Shown here one piece after another: positions 35,982 through 44,808 of a stretch of DNA of 64,000 nucleotides. Made by a program: the position numbers and the translations under genes. The stretch is taken from NCBI RefSeq assembly GCF_000442515.1, contig NZ_AQPH01000010.1:1-64000 (forward strand). The letters are read 5' to 3'. This DNA is from Magnetospirillum fulvum MGU-K5. Its GTDB lineage: Bacteria; Pseudomonadota; Alphaproteobacteria; Rhodospirillales; Magnetospirillaceae. Position 1 is the stretch's first letter. Each line of letters starts with the position of its first letter. The notes below the pieces were generated by a model. The model saw nothing but the letters and a program-made list of their open reading frames with translations. It was not told where the DNA came from and did no database searches.

Positions 35982-36815
35982 TTGCCACCTCTGAAAACCG
36001 GCCTGTCTTATGCCGCCACTCTGGTGCGCCAGTATGATCGCGAACGCTTCGTCACCGCCTTGTTCGCACCGGCGGACCGTCGCGACGATCTGTTCTCACT
36101 CTATGCGCTGAACGTTGAATTAACGAAAATCCGGGAACAGGCTCGCGAACCTCTGGCCGGGCTGATCCGCCTGCAATGGTGGCGTGACGCGCTGCTGGCC
36201 GGGCAGGGTGGGGCCGGTCATCCCCTGGTCGAGCCGCTGCGTCTGGCAATTGCCCGGCACCAACTCGACCCAGAGCAGATCGACGAGATTCTGATCGCCC
36301 GCGAACACGATTTCGATCCTGATCCGCCCGCCGATCTCGACGCGGCGGAACGTCTGGCCGCGGCCGCGCCGGTCGGTGTCGGAATGCTGGCTTTGTCGAT
36401 CCTTGGCAGCGATGGCGAGGCGGACCGAGATTGCGTTCGCGCCATCGCGACCGCCTGGGGAATTTTGGGGCATCTGCGCTCGATTGCCTATCATGCCGCC
36501 CTGGGTCGGGTGACTTTACCGGCCTCGCTGTTGCCGGAAGACGGAGCCGACGCGATTCTGGCCGGACGAGCGACTGGCGAGGATTTGACTGCCGCAGCCC
36601 GAGCAATGATGGACCGGGCCGACCACTGGCTGGTTCAAGGGCGAGGCATCCGCGTGACGCGAACGGCGCTTCCTGCTGTGTTGGCTGCGGTGCAAGCCAA
36701 GGCTCATCTGGCCGCGCTGCATCAGGCAAACGGCAATCCATTCGCGCCAGGGATTGTCCGCAGCCACCCACGACCACTCGCCCTGGCCTGGACAGCGTGG
36801 CGCGGACATCTTTGA
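35982..36815 (+). CDS. Squalene/phytoene synthase-like protein (NDUFAF6-type)
   Basis: A 277-residue protein of the isoprenoid-synthase fold resembling the alphaproteobacterial/mitochondrial NDUFAF6 (complex I assembly) branch. It has SYAATLVRQYDRERF, ADRRDDLFSLYALNVELTKIREQ and RLQWWRDALLA, but lacks the first DxxxD metal motif, so prenyl-transfer activity is doubtful. Start choice is TTG 35982, preceded by GGAAGGGA; TTG 35961 would add seven residues. It diverges from hpnC across about 60 bp. An early-carotenoid or squalene role is possible but less likely than an assembly-factor role. Confidence 0.8.
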   Translation: MPPLKTGLSYAATLVRQYDRERFVTALFAPADRRDDLFSLYALNVELTKIREQAREPLAGLIRLQWWRDALLAGQGGAGHPLVEPLRLAIARHQLDPEQIDEILIAREHDFDPDPPADLDAAERLAAAAPVGVGMLALSILGSDGEADRDCVRAIATAWGILGHLRSIAYHAALGRVTLPASLLPEDGADAILAGRATGEDLTAAARAMMDRADHWLVQGRGIRVTRTALPAVLAAVQAKAHLAALHQANGNPFAPGIVRSHPRPLALAWTAWRGHL

Positions 36816-36881
36816 TATCACGTGAAAAGAGAGCGGGAAGGGTGGTGTTGCCCCGAAGGGAGGCTATAAATGCCAACACCC

Positions 36882-36915
36882 GATTGTCGCATAATGTATA
36901 TTATGGCGATAATCA
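36882..36915. repeat. AT-rich imperfect inverted repeat between convergent genes
   Basis: GATTGTCGCATAAT and ATTATGGCGATAATC face each other around GTAT, with one mismatch and one bulge. It lies in the gap between the NDUFAF6-like gene (+) and the kef gene (-). It could be a transcription barrier or a protein site; the TATATTAT core also resembles a -10 element for + strand (antisense) transcription. Confidence 0.4.
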
Positions 36916-36943
36916 GGAGGGGGGCCAGGATATGCAATACCGA

Positions 36944-38662
36944 TCAGTCCAGAGTGACCGTCTTGTCGTCTCGCGGCACGGGTCCCAATGGCAAATCGAC
37001 GCTGTGGCGCTGGCGGCGCAACGTCTGCTCCACAGCGTCGGGATCGATACCGGTCGATCGCAACACCAGACCGGCCAGCTGCAAGCTGGCTTCGATTGTC
37101 TCGGGCACAACGGCGGTTGCACCGGCGTTGCCCAGAATTTCTTTCTGAGCCAGATCGTGCGCCCGGGCAATGATGATCAGACCGGGGACCGTCTGACGGA
37201 TTTGGGCCACGGCCCGTTCGGCGGCCCGAGGTTTGTTGACCGTGATCACGGCCGCCCGCGCCCGCTCGATTCCGACCGACCGCAGTACGCCGACCTGCCC
37301 CGCATCGCCATAATAAACCTGCAATCCGTTCGCCCGCGCCTTGGCCACCCGGTCGATGTCGAGATCGAGCGCGAGGTAATCGATATCGTGTTCCGACAAA
37401 ATCCTAGCGACTGCACGTCCAATTCTCCCATATCCGGCGATGACGACGTGGCCGCTTTTCCCCTCGGCAGCAGACGGAAACATCTCTCGGGCCGTTTTCT
37501 TGCGCCAGAACAGCGTCACGGCCCGTCCCAGCCCGGCCAGCGCGGGCGTCAACGCCATCGACAGCACCACGGCGGCCACCAGGGTCTGAGACTGCTCGCG
37601 CTCAAGCAGGTTCAATTGGTCGGCGCGGGAAAACACGACGAAGGCGAACTCGCCGGTTTGAGCCAGCAGAACCCCAACCCGAAAGGACTGTATCCTCCCA
37701 ATCCCGATAGCGAGTCCACACAGCCCGATCAGAACCGCCTTCACGAAAACGAGGCCAAACGTCAGTCCTGTGACCGTCATCAGATGACCGGTGACATAGG
37801 GCAAGTCGATCGACATCCCCACCGTCATGAAGAACAATCCGAGTAACAGACCGCGAAATGGCTCGATATCGGCTTCGACCTGATGACGATAAGGTGAATC
37901 CGCTACCAGCAGACCGGCGAGAAACGCCCCCAGCGCCATCGACATTCCGGCCTGGGCGGTCAACCAGCCGACTGCGAGCACCAGCAACAGGTTGGCGGCG
38001 GTGAACACCTCGGCATTGCGAATCCTGGCGATGTAGCGATAGGCCGGACGCAGGATCACCCGCCCAACCAGATAGATCGCGAGAATTGCCAGCACAGCCT
38101 TGATCCCGGCCAGTTCCAGGGCCGAGGCCATCCGGTCCGGGGCGCTGGCCAGCAGCGGCAACAACACCAACAACGGGACCACCGCCAGATCCTGAAGGAT
38201 CAGAACCGAGATCGCGATGCGGCCGTGATGGCTGACCGCTTCGTTGCGTTCGACCAGGATCGCGAGCACGGTTGCCGTCGAGGAAAAAGACAGCGTCACC
38301 CCGACGACCAACGCAGCGTGAGGCGACAGACCGAACGCGAGGCCCAGACCGTAAAACACTGCTCCACACAAGACGACCTGCGTAATTCCCAGGCCGAAAA
38401 TCAGCCGTCGCAAGGTTCGCAGCCGGGCAAATGGCAGGTCGAGACCAATCGCGAACAACAAGAACACCACCCCAAGCTCGGCCAGCGGGCGGGTAATCTC
38501 GGCATTGATCGAAACCGGGCCGGGGTTATACGGCCCCAGGGCAATCCCGGCGACCAGATAACCCAGCACCGAGGGAATCCCCAGGCGCTGAAACAAAGGC
38601 ACCACCAGAACCGCACCCAGCAGCAGAATCAGCACCACCACCTGGGGGTCGGTTACGGGCAT
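36944..38662 (-). CDS. Kef-type K+/H+ antiporter with RCK domain
   Basis: A monovalent cation:proton antiporter-2 family protein of 572 residues. The N-terminal ~385 residues carry about 12 membrane helices with GIPSVLGYLVAGIALGP, LGVVFLLFAIGLDL, LSFSSTATVLAIL and LILQDLAVVPLL; a cytosolic TrkA-N/RCK domain follows with VVIAGYGRIGRAVARIL. There is no TrkA-C domain of full length. The start overlaps the preceding metallohydrolase gene by 10 bp, so translation is coupled. Glutathione-gated K+ efflux is the family role; the exact ion is not determinable here. Confidence 0.9.
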   Translation of the reverse strand: MPVTDPQVVVLILLLGAVLVVPLFQRLGIPSVLGYLVAGIALGPYNPGPVSINAEITRPLAELGVVFLLFAIGLDLPFARLRTLRRLIFGLGITQVVLCGAVFYGLGLAFGLSPHAALVVGVTLSFSSTATVLAILVERNEAVSHHGRIAISVLILQDLAVVPLLVLLPLLASAPDRMASALELAGIKAVLAILAIYLVGRVILRPAYRYIARIRNAEVFTAANLLLVLAVGWLTAQAGMSMALGAFLAGLLVADSPYRHQVEADIEPFRGLLLGLFFMTVGMSIDLPYVTGHLMTVTGLTFGLVFVKAVLIGLCGLAIGIGRIQSFRVGVLLAQTGEFAFVVFSRADQLNLLEREQSQTLVAAVVLSMALTPALAGLGRAVTLFWRKKTAREMFPSAAEGKSGHVVIAGYGRIGRAVARILSEHDIDYLALDLDIDRVAKARANGLQVYYGDAGQVGVLRSVGIERARAAVITVNKPRAAERAVAQIRQTVPGLIIIARAHDLAQKEILGNAGATAVVPETIEASLQLAGLVLRSTGIDPDAVEQTLRRQRHSVDLPLGPVPRDDKTVTLD

Positions 38663-39429
38663 GGCACCTCAAGGATCATGCCGTCATAGGCAGGTTCGAT
38701 TCCTTCGGGCAGCCGCGCCCGCAGGGATTGGTAATCCAGACGCGACCCTAAATGGGTCAGCACGGTGCGGCGCGGCCGTAGGGTTTCAACCCATTCCAGT
38801 ACGCGACCGACATGGGCGTGGGTGGGATGAGGCTCATCGACCAGACAGCCGACGATCAGCAGATCGAGGCCACGCAACGCGGCAAATGACTGCGGGGGAA
38901 AGGCAACGACATCGGTGCAATAGGCGATATCACCAAAGCGTAGACCCAGCGAGCGGCAATAGCCGTGATCCTGATCCAGCGGCAGGACATCGATGTAGCC
39001 GACCTGAAACCGGTCGGTGATCGGTTTGGCATCCAGCAACGGACGAAAGATCGGTCCGGAGATATCGCCGATCGGCTCGAAGGCATAGGGAAAGCGCCCC
39101 CTTACCGCGTCAAGCGTTTCGGCAGTCGCCCACACCGGAAGAGCACGGCGGATAATACGGTTGATTTCGCGCAGATCGTCGAGACCGTGCAGATGGTCGG
39201 CGTGATCGTGGGTATAGATCACGGCGTCCAGGCTGCGCACCTGAGCCGACAGCAATTGCTCGCGCAGGTCGGGAGAGGTATCGACCAGAATCCGGGTCGG
39301 ACCGCTCTCGACCAAAATCGAGGAGCGCAGGCGACGATTGCGCGGCTCTGCCGGATCGCACCTGCCCCACCCCATTGAAATCCCGGGAACCCCGGCAGCA
39401 CCGCCGCAGCCCAGGATCGTGATTTTCAT
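38653..39429 (-). CDS. MBL-fold metallohydrolase (PhnP/RNase Z-like)
   Basis: A 258-residue metallo-beta-lactamase-fold enzyme with the dinuclear-metal motif HDHADH (His74, His76, Asp78, His79), an N-terminal GCGGAAGVP loop, YCTDV and VLTHLGS near the C-terminus. It resembles PhnP-like cyclic phosphodiesterases; homologues commonly sit after tatD in alphaproteobacteria. It overlaps tatD by ATGA and kef by 10 bp. Substrate unknown. Confidence 0.9.
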   Translation of the reverse strand: MKITILGCGGAAGVPGISMGWGRCDPAEPRNRRLRSSILVESGPTRILVDTSPDLREQLLSAQVRSLDAVIYTHDHADHLHGLDDLREINRIIRRALPVWATAETLDAVRGRFPYAFEPIGDISGPIFRPLLDAKPITDRFQVGYIDVLPLDQDHGYCRSLGLRFGDIAYCTDVVAFPPQSFAALRGLDLLIVGCLVDEPHPTHAHVGRVLEWVETLRPRRTVLTHLGSRLDYQSLRARLPEGIEPAYDGMILEVPCP

Positions 39430-40202
39430 CGCCCGACCTTTGTGAACAGGCGCAAAAAGTTCGCGGTGGTCGCTTCGGCCAGTGCGGCGGGGGAAATTCC
39501 CCGGATTTCGGCCAGACGGGCGGCGGTCAGAGCGACATAGGCCGGTTCGTTGCGCTTGCCCCGATGCGGCAGTGGCGCCAGATAAGGCGAATCCGTCTCG
39601 ACCAGCAGCCGGTCAAGCGGCACCGATGCCAGGGTCTCGCGCAGGCTGTCGGCGGTCTTGAAGGTCATGATCCCTGATGCCGACAGATACAGCCCCAACC
39701 GCAACGCCGTGGCGGCAAAGTCGGGTCCAGCGCTGAAGCAATGGATCAGACCGGTAAAGGCCCCCTGCCCCATCTCCTCTTCGAGAATTGCCGCCATGTC
39801 GGCATCGGCGTCGCGGGTATGGATGATCACCGGCAGACCAGCGCGGCGGGCAGCTTCGATGTGAATCCGAAACGACTCTCGCTGCCGGTCGCGCGGGCTT
39901 TTGTCGTAGTAATAATCGAGCCCGGTCTCACCGAACGCGACCACCTTGGGGTGCTCTGCCAAGGCCAGCAGAGTCTCGACCGTCGCTGCCGGTTCGGTCC
40001 CCGCTTCGTGAGGGTGAATGCCGACGCTGCAATAGACCTGCTCAAACCGCTCGGCGATCGCCAGCACCTGGGGATGGCGGGTAATGTGGGTGCCGATGCT
40101 CAGCATCACCCCGACATCTGCCCGTCCGGCTCGCGCGACGATCTCATCAAGATCGTCGGCAAAATCAGGAAAATCCAAGTGGCAGTGACTATCGACCAGC
40201 AT
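39426..40202 (-). CDS. tatD: TatD-family deoxyribonuclease/hydrolase
   Basis: A metal-dependent TIM-barrel hydrolase with reported 3'-5' exonuclease activity. From ATG 40202 the product is 258 residues: DSHCHLDF at the N-terminus (metal ligands His6, His8), GIHPHEAG, AFGETGLDYYYD, IHTRDAD and ETDSPYLAP. The start follows the metG stop by 1 bp (TGACATG). It is coupled to metG upstream and to the MBL hydrolase downstream. Confidence 0.94.
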   Translation of the reverse strand: MLVDSHCHLDFPDFADDLDEIVARAGRADVGVMLSIGTHITRHPQVLAIAERFEQVYCSVGIHPHEAGTEPAATVETLLALAEHPKVVAFGETGLDYYYDKSPRDRQRESFRIHIEAARRAGLPVIIHTRDADADMAAILEEEMGQGAFTGLIHCFSAGPDFAATALRLGLYLSASGIMTFKTADSLRETLASVPLDRLLVETDSPYLAPLPHRGKRNEPAYVALTAARLAEIRGISPAALAEATTANFLRLFTKVGR

Positions 40203-40203
40203 G

Positions 40204-41757
40204 TCAGTCCGCCGTTTCCTCGACAAAGCGGGGGAACACCCCCTGTGGCGCGGGCAAGGCAGTCCCAGGAACCAGACGCCCGGCCTCCCCCAGACGGGCA
40301 AAGACCCGACCGTCCGCGGCAATCGCCAACTGGTCGAGCATCCGATCGGCTGATGTCGGCATGAACGGATGCAACAAAGTGGCAACGGTCCGGATCGTTT
40401 CGGCCAGCACGTACAGAACGGTCTCCATCCGGGCCGGATCGGTCTTGCGCAACGCCCACGGAGCCTGACGGTCGACATAGCCGTTGGCGGCGCGGATCAC
40501 CACCCAGATCGTCTCCAGCACCTCGTTGAAGGCCTGACGGTCGATCAGCGGACGCACGGCGGCCAGCAGCCCATCGGCCGCGCCCAGCATCGCGCAATCG
40601 TCCTCGGTCCGTTCGGCTTGAGGCGTCGGCACCTTGGCGCCGCAATTCTTGCCGATCATCGACAAAACCCGCTGGGCCAGATTGCCAAGATCGTTGGCCA
40701 ACTCGCTGTTCATCCGGCCGATCATGGCGCGGTGGCTGAAATCGCCATCATTGCCGAACGGGACTTCGCGCAGCAGGAAGAAACGCAACTGATCAAGGCC
40801 ATAGGTATCGATCAGTCCCAACGGATCGATCACATTGCCGACCGATTTCGAAATCTTCTGGCCTTCGTTGGTCCACCAGCCATGAGCGAAAATCCGCTTG
40901 GGCGGGGGCAATTGCGCCGCCATCAGCAGCGCAGGCCAATAAACGGCGTGGAAGCGGACGATATCCTTGCCGACGACATGGATCACTTCGGGCCAGAAAC
41001 GGGCGAACTCACCTTGCGTATTGGGATAGCCAACCGCCGTCATGTAATTGGTCAGGGCGTCGAGCCAGACATACATGATGTGGTTCTCGTCGCCGGGAAC
41101 CGGGATGCCCCACTTGAAGCTGGTGCGGGAAACCGACAGATCCTGCAAGCCACCAGCAACGAAGCTTCTGACCTCGTTCAGGCGCGAGGCCGGAGCCACC
41201 GCGTCGGGATTGGCCTCGTACCAATCGAGCAGCGGCTGTTGCCACTTCGACAGACGGAAGAAATAGCTGGGTTCCTTGACCCATTCGACCGGCGCGCCGG
41301 TGGGGGCAAGGCGGGCACCGCCCGGACCAGAGATCAGTTCATCCTCGGCATAGAATGCTTCGTCGCGGACCGAATACCAACCTTCGTAATGGCCAAGGTA
41401 AATCTCGTCACGGCGGATCAGCTCGTTCCACAAGGCCTGGCAGGCGACATGATGCCGCTCTTCGGTGGTGCGGATGAAATCGTCGTTGGAGCAACCGAGA
41501 CGGCGGGCCAACTCGCGGAAATTGGCCGAATTGAGATCTGCCAGGGCCTGCGGAGTGATCCCGGCCACTTCGGCCGATTTCTCGACCTTCTGACCATGCT
41601 CGTCGGTGCCGGTCAGGAAGTGGACGTCATACCCGTCAAGACGCTTGAACCGGGCCATGACATCGCAGGCCAGAGTGGTATAGGCGTGGCCGATATGGGG
41701 CTTGTCGTTGACATAATAAATCGGTGTCGTGACATAAAAGGCTGCGGCCCCGGTCAT
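40204..41757 (-). CDS. metG: Methionyl-tRNA synthetase
   Basis: Class I aminoacyl-tRNA synthetase charging tRNA-Met. The 517-residue product has TPIYYVNDKPHIGHAYT (HIGH motif), FLTGTDEHGQK and the KISKS loop, followed by the alpha-helical anticodon-binding domain. It lacks the zinc-knuckle cysteines and the C-terminal EMAP-like dimerisation domain, the short bacterial form common in alphaproteobacteria. It lies between holB and tatD, a conserved neighbourhood (holB-metG-tatD). Confidence 0.97.
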   Translation of the reverse strand: MTGAAAFYVTTPIYYVNDKPHIGHAYTTLACDVMARFKRLDGYDVHFLTGTDEHGQKVEKSAEVAGITPQALADLNSANFRELARRLGCSNDDFIRTTEERHHVACQALWNELIRRDEIYLGHYEGWYSVRDEAFYAEDELISGPGGARLAPTGAPVEWVKEPSYFFRLSKWQQPLLDWYEANPDAVAPASRLNEVRSFVAGGLQDLSVSRTSFKWGIPVPGDENHIMYVWLDALTNYMTAVGYPNTQGEFARFWPEVIHVVGKDIVRFHAVYWPALLMAAQLPPPKRIFAHGWWTNEGQKISKSVGNVIDPLGLIDTYGLDQLRFFLLREVPFGNDGDFSHRAMIGRMNSELANDLGNLAQRVLSMIGKNCGAKVPTPQAERTEDDCAMLGAADGLLAAVRPLIDRQAFNEVLETIWVVIRAANGYVDRQAPWALRKTDPARMETVLYVLAETIRTVATLLHPFMPTSADRMLDQLAIAADGRVFARLGEAGRLVPGTALPAPQGVFPRFVEETAD

Positions 41758-41802
41758 TCGGCGGTCCCTCCGTCTTTGGTCTTGTGAACGCCCGACTAAC
41801 GG

Positions 41803-42894
41803 CTAGCGAGACGCGCGGCGCGCCAAACGCTCCACGGTCAAGAAGGCCCCCAGCAAAACTTGCTTGCGGTCGAGATGAACGGCCTCTGCTCGGGCGAACA
41901 TGAGGCTGATCTTTTCCCATACCTCCAGCCATTGTTCAAGAGAGGCCGCCGCCAGCAAGCGATCGATCAGCGCGGATTCTCCTGAAACCACCTCGGTTAC
42001 CCTGCCCTCACCGGCCCGGCCCCCATTGCGAACCATCCGGGCCAGCCACCAGCACAGCAATTCGGAGACGGTGGAAAACAGCTCGCCCGCCTCGGGCCGC
42101 GCCACCCGATCGGCAAAGGCATGAACCGCAGGCAGATCAAGCCGCGGCAGCGTCAACAGAAGGTTGACGATCTCGCGATAGAGATCGAGACCACCCGCCT
42201 CGGCCAGCGACAGCGCCTTGCCGATGCTGCCTTCCCCCAGGCGCGACAAAGCGGCGCGGTCGTCCTCGGTCAGGTCGGGACGGTGGTGAGCCAGAAGCTG
42301 GGTTACGATCTCTTCGGGAAGCGGCCGTAAAGTGAGGCGGCGGCAGCGCGACCGGATCGTCGGCAACAGCCGACCCGGAGAGTGAGAGATCAATATCATC
42401 AATGCGTTGCGGGGCGGTTCCTCAAGTACTTTCAGAACCGCATTGGCAGCATTGCGGTTCATCTCGTCGGCTGAATCGATGATGACGATTCGCCAGCCAC
42501 CCTCGGCCGGCGTCAGCGACAGAAACGATCCGATGCCGCGGGCATCCTCGACCACGATCTCGGAGCGCAATCGGGTTTGGCGATCGTCGGCCCAGCCACG
42601 CTCGACGACATCAAGGTCAGCATGACCCCGCGCCGCCACCCGCCGAAACACGGGATGATCGGAAGAAATCGCCAGCGAGGACGGCGCATCGCCGAACAGA
42701 CTTGGCCCGCCGCCGCCTGCCAGGACGAACCGGGCCAGACGATAGGCCAGGGTCGCCTTGCCAATCCCTTTGGGGCCGCAGATCAGCCATGCATGGGGGA
42801 AGCGGCCGGACGACCACGCGTCAAGCAGGACCTGTTCCGCCGCTTCGTGGCCGAAAAGCTCGGCGGACTCGCGCGGCGGCGGGACATCGCTCAT
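41803..42894 (-). CDS. holB: DNA polymerase III clamp-loader delta' subunit
   Basis: Part of the DnaX complex that loads the beta clamp. The 363-residue product has an AAA+ domain with a Walker-A-like GPKGIGKAT, IDSADEMNRNAANAVLKVLEEPP, and an SRC motif (IRSRCRRL), then the helical collar domain. ATG 42894 overlaps the tmk stop (ATGA); further upstream codons fall inside tmk. tmk-holB-metG-tatD is a common operon. Confidence 0.93.
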   Translation of the reverse strand: MSDVPPPRESAELFGHEAAEQVLLDAWSSGRFPHAWLICGPKGIGKATLAYRLARFVLAGGGGPSLFGDAPSSLAISSDHPVFRRVAARGHADLDVVERGWADDRQTRLRSEIVVEDARGIGSFLSLTPAEGGWRIVIIDSADEMNRNAANAVLKVLEEPPRNALMILISHSPGRLLPTIRSRCRRLTLRPLPEEIVTQLLAHHRPDLTEDDRAALSRLGEGSIGKALSLAEAGGLDLYREIVNLLLTLPRLDLPAVHAFADRVARPEAGELFSTVSELLCWWLARMVRNGGRAGEGRVTEVVSGESALIDRLLAAASLEQWLEVWEKISLMFARAEAVHLDRKQVLLGAFLTVERLARRASR

Positions 42895-43535
42895 GGTGGA
42901 GACAGCCGCGCTTCGACCGTCGCGAGGATAGCGCGATGCACGATATCCGGGGCCTGACCGGCATCGATCACGGCGCACCGACGCGGATTATCGGCGGCAA
43001 TGCCCAGGAAGCCCTGGCGCAAGCGTTGATGAAAGCCCAGTCCCATCCGCTCGTAACGGTCTTCGGCTCCTCCCCGACTCCCGGCCCGCTTCAATCCGTC
43101 CTCGACCGGCAGGTCCAGCACCAAAGTCAGATCGGGCGCGAAACGACCAACGGCGATCCGGTACAGGCTGCCAATCGTCTCGGCCGACAGACCATGACCG
43201 AAGCCCTGGTAGGCCAGAGTGGAATCGGCGAAGCGATCGCAAATCACCCACTCTCCACGCTCCAGCGCGGGCCAGACGGTGCGCAGCAAATGGTCGCGCC
43301 GGGCGGCAAAATGGAGCAAAGCCTCGGTAATGCCGTCCCAACGGCTGGTTTCTCCCGAAACCAACAAGGCGCGGATCGCCTCGGCTCCCTCCGAACCGCC
43401 GGGTTCGCGGGTGGTGACAACAGTCACCCCACGCGACCGCAGCGCTTCGGCCAGCAAGGCGACCTGAGTCGACTTGCCAGCCCCCTCGCCGCCTTCAAAG
43501 GTAATCAACCGGCCCGGTTTCGGCGGCAAAGTCAC
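42891..43535 (-). CDS. tmk: Thymidylate kinase
   Basis: Phosphorylates dTMP to dTDP. The 214-residue product has a P-loop GGEGAGKST, TTREPGGSEGAEAIR, the DRFADSTLAYQG motif and a LID region with AGSRGG. GTG 43535 is chosen because GAGGT lies just before it and because it starts after the dacA stop. It overlaps holB by 4 bp. Confidence 0.95.
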   Translation of the reverse strand: MTLPPKPGRLITFEGGEGAGKSTQVALLAEALRSRGVTVVTTREPGGSEGAEAIRALLVSGETSRWDGITEALLHFAARRDHLLRTVWPALERGEWVICDRFADSTLAYQGFGHGLSAETIGSLYRIAVGRFAPDLTLVLDLPVEDGLKRAGSRGGAEDRYERMGLGFHQRLRQGFLGIAADNPRRCAVIDAGQAPDIVHRAILATVEARLSPP

Positions 43536-43539
43536 GATT

Positions 43540-44703
43540 CTACCTCTGCGAACCCGAGAAGAAGCTGCGGATGGTTTCGACCAGACGGCCGCCAAAGCCG
43601 AGTCGGGGAACATCGGCGACGGCTACCAGCGGCATTTCCAACGCCGAGAGGCCGGGCGCAGTGACAACGACCTTGCCGATTTCGGTTCCGGCCTTGATCG
43701 GAGCCGGAATCGGACCGTTGAATACGACCGAGACCTTCATATCCGCTCGCGCCCGACGCGGCAACGTCACTGCCAGATCCGATTTCGCCGCCAGGGTAAT
43801 GGTCCGGGCCTCGCCCATCCATACCGGGGCGTCGGGAACCACCACTTCGCCAGCGCGGAACAGCGGATAGCGATCCCACTCGCGGAAGGCCCATTCGGCC
43901 AGACGGCGGGATTCATCGGCACGCTGCTGCATGCTGCCCAGGCCGTTCAACACCATGATGATGCGGCGGTCGCCGCGCTTGATCGACGCGGTCAGCCCGA
44001 ACCCGGCGGCCTGGGTGTGGCCGGTTTTCAATCCGTCGGCGCCGGGGGTGCCGTACAGCAGCGGATTGCGGTTGCCCTGACGGATGCCGTTGAAGACGAA
44101 CTCCATCTGGCTGAACAGCGGATAATAATCGGGGAAATCGGCGATCAAATGACGGGCCAGCACCGACAGATCGCGGGCGGTCATCATGTGGTCTGGTTCG
44201 GGCCAGCCACTGGCGTTGCGGAAGGTCGAGCGGGTCAGACCGATCTGACGGGCCCGGCGGGTCATCGCTTCGGCAAATGCTTCCTCGCTGCCGGAATGGG
44301 CTTCGGCCAGCACCGAGCAGGCATCGTTGCCCGACTGGATCACAACACCCTTCAGCAATTCGTCGACGGTCGCGGTCGAATTGACCGGCAGAAACATCAT
44401 CGAGCCTTCGGATTTGTAATGGCGTTTCCAGGCGGTCTCGCTGACCGGCAGGGCGTCGTCGGGCTTCCAAGCCCCCGATTTCAGCTTCTCGAAGACCATG
44501 AATACGGTCATCAGCTTGCTCATCGACGACGGCACCATCAACTCGTCGGCGTTCTTTTCCATCATCACCGTTCCGGTATCGAAATCAGTGATGATCGCCT
44601 GACGGGCGGCGGTATCGATGGACTGGGCGGACGCGACATTGTCCAGGCCCAGACCGGCGGCGATTGCGGCCGCAAGCAGCGACCGGCGGAAAAGCGGGAG
44701 CAT
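43540..44703 (-). CDS. dacA: D-alanyl-D-alanine carboxypeptidase (PBP5/6 type)
   Basis: A periplasmic penicillin-binding protein trimming pentapeptide side chains. The product (387 residues from ATG 44703, up to 402 from ATG 44748) has a signal peptide ending NVASA-QS, the SxxK motif in PSSMSKLM, SGN in VIQSGNDACSVL, and KTG in DGLKTGHT, followed by the C-terminal beta domain and an amphipathic tail that anchors it to the inner membrane. It lies between rlpA and tmk on the same strand. Confidence 0.94.
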   Translation of the reverse strand: MLPLFRRSLLAAAIAAGLGLDNVASAQSIDTAARQAIITDFDTGTVMMEKNADELMVPSSMSKLMTVFMVFEKLKSGAWKPDDALPVSETAWKRHYKSEGSMMFLPVNSTATVDELLKGVVIQSGNDACSVLAEAHSGSEEAFAEAMTRRARQIGLTRSTFRNASGWPEPDHMMTARDLSVLARHLIADFPDYYPLFSQMEFVFNGIRQGNRNPLLYGTPGADGLKTGHTQAAGFGLTASIKRGDRRIIMVLNGLGSMQQRADESRRLAEWAFREWDRYPLFRAGEVVVPDAPVWMGEARTITLAAKSDLAVTLPRRARADMKVSVVFNGPIPAPIKAGTEIGKVVVTAPGLSALEMPLVAVADVPRLGFGGRLVETIRSFFSGSQR

Positions 44704-44808
44704 CTTCAACGTCTTCGACCTGTCAGTTGGTAACGGAACAAAGCGCATCGGAACCGTGATGCGCGGGAGAAGAATGGTCTGTCCAGTCCGATGCGGACAA
44801 AAGCAGCG

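Noticed and set aside
35982-36815. Assignment as HpnD to complete an hpnCDE set
   Set aside because: The protein lacks the first Asp-rich motif and matches the NDUFAF6-like branch; it is also on the opposite strand from hpnC-hpnE.
40204-41757. MetG as truncated because it lacks the zinc knuckle and C-terminal domain
   Set aside because: The short MetRS form is common; HIGH and KISKS motifs and the anticodon domain are complete.
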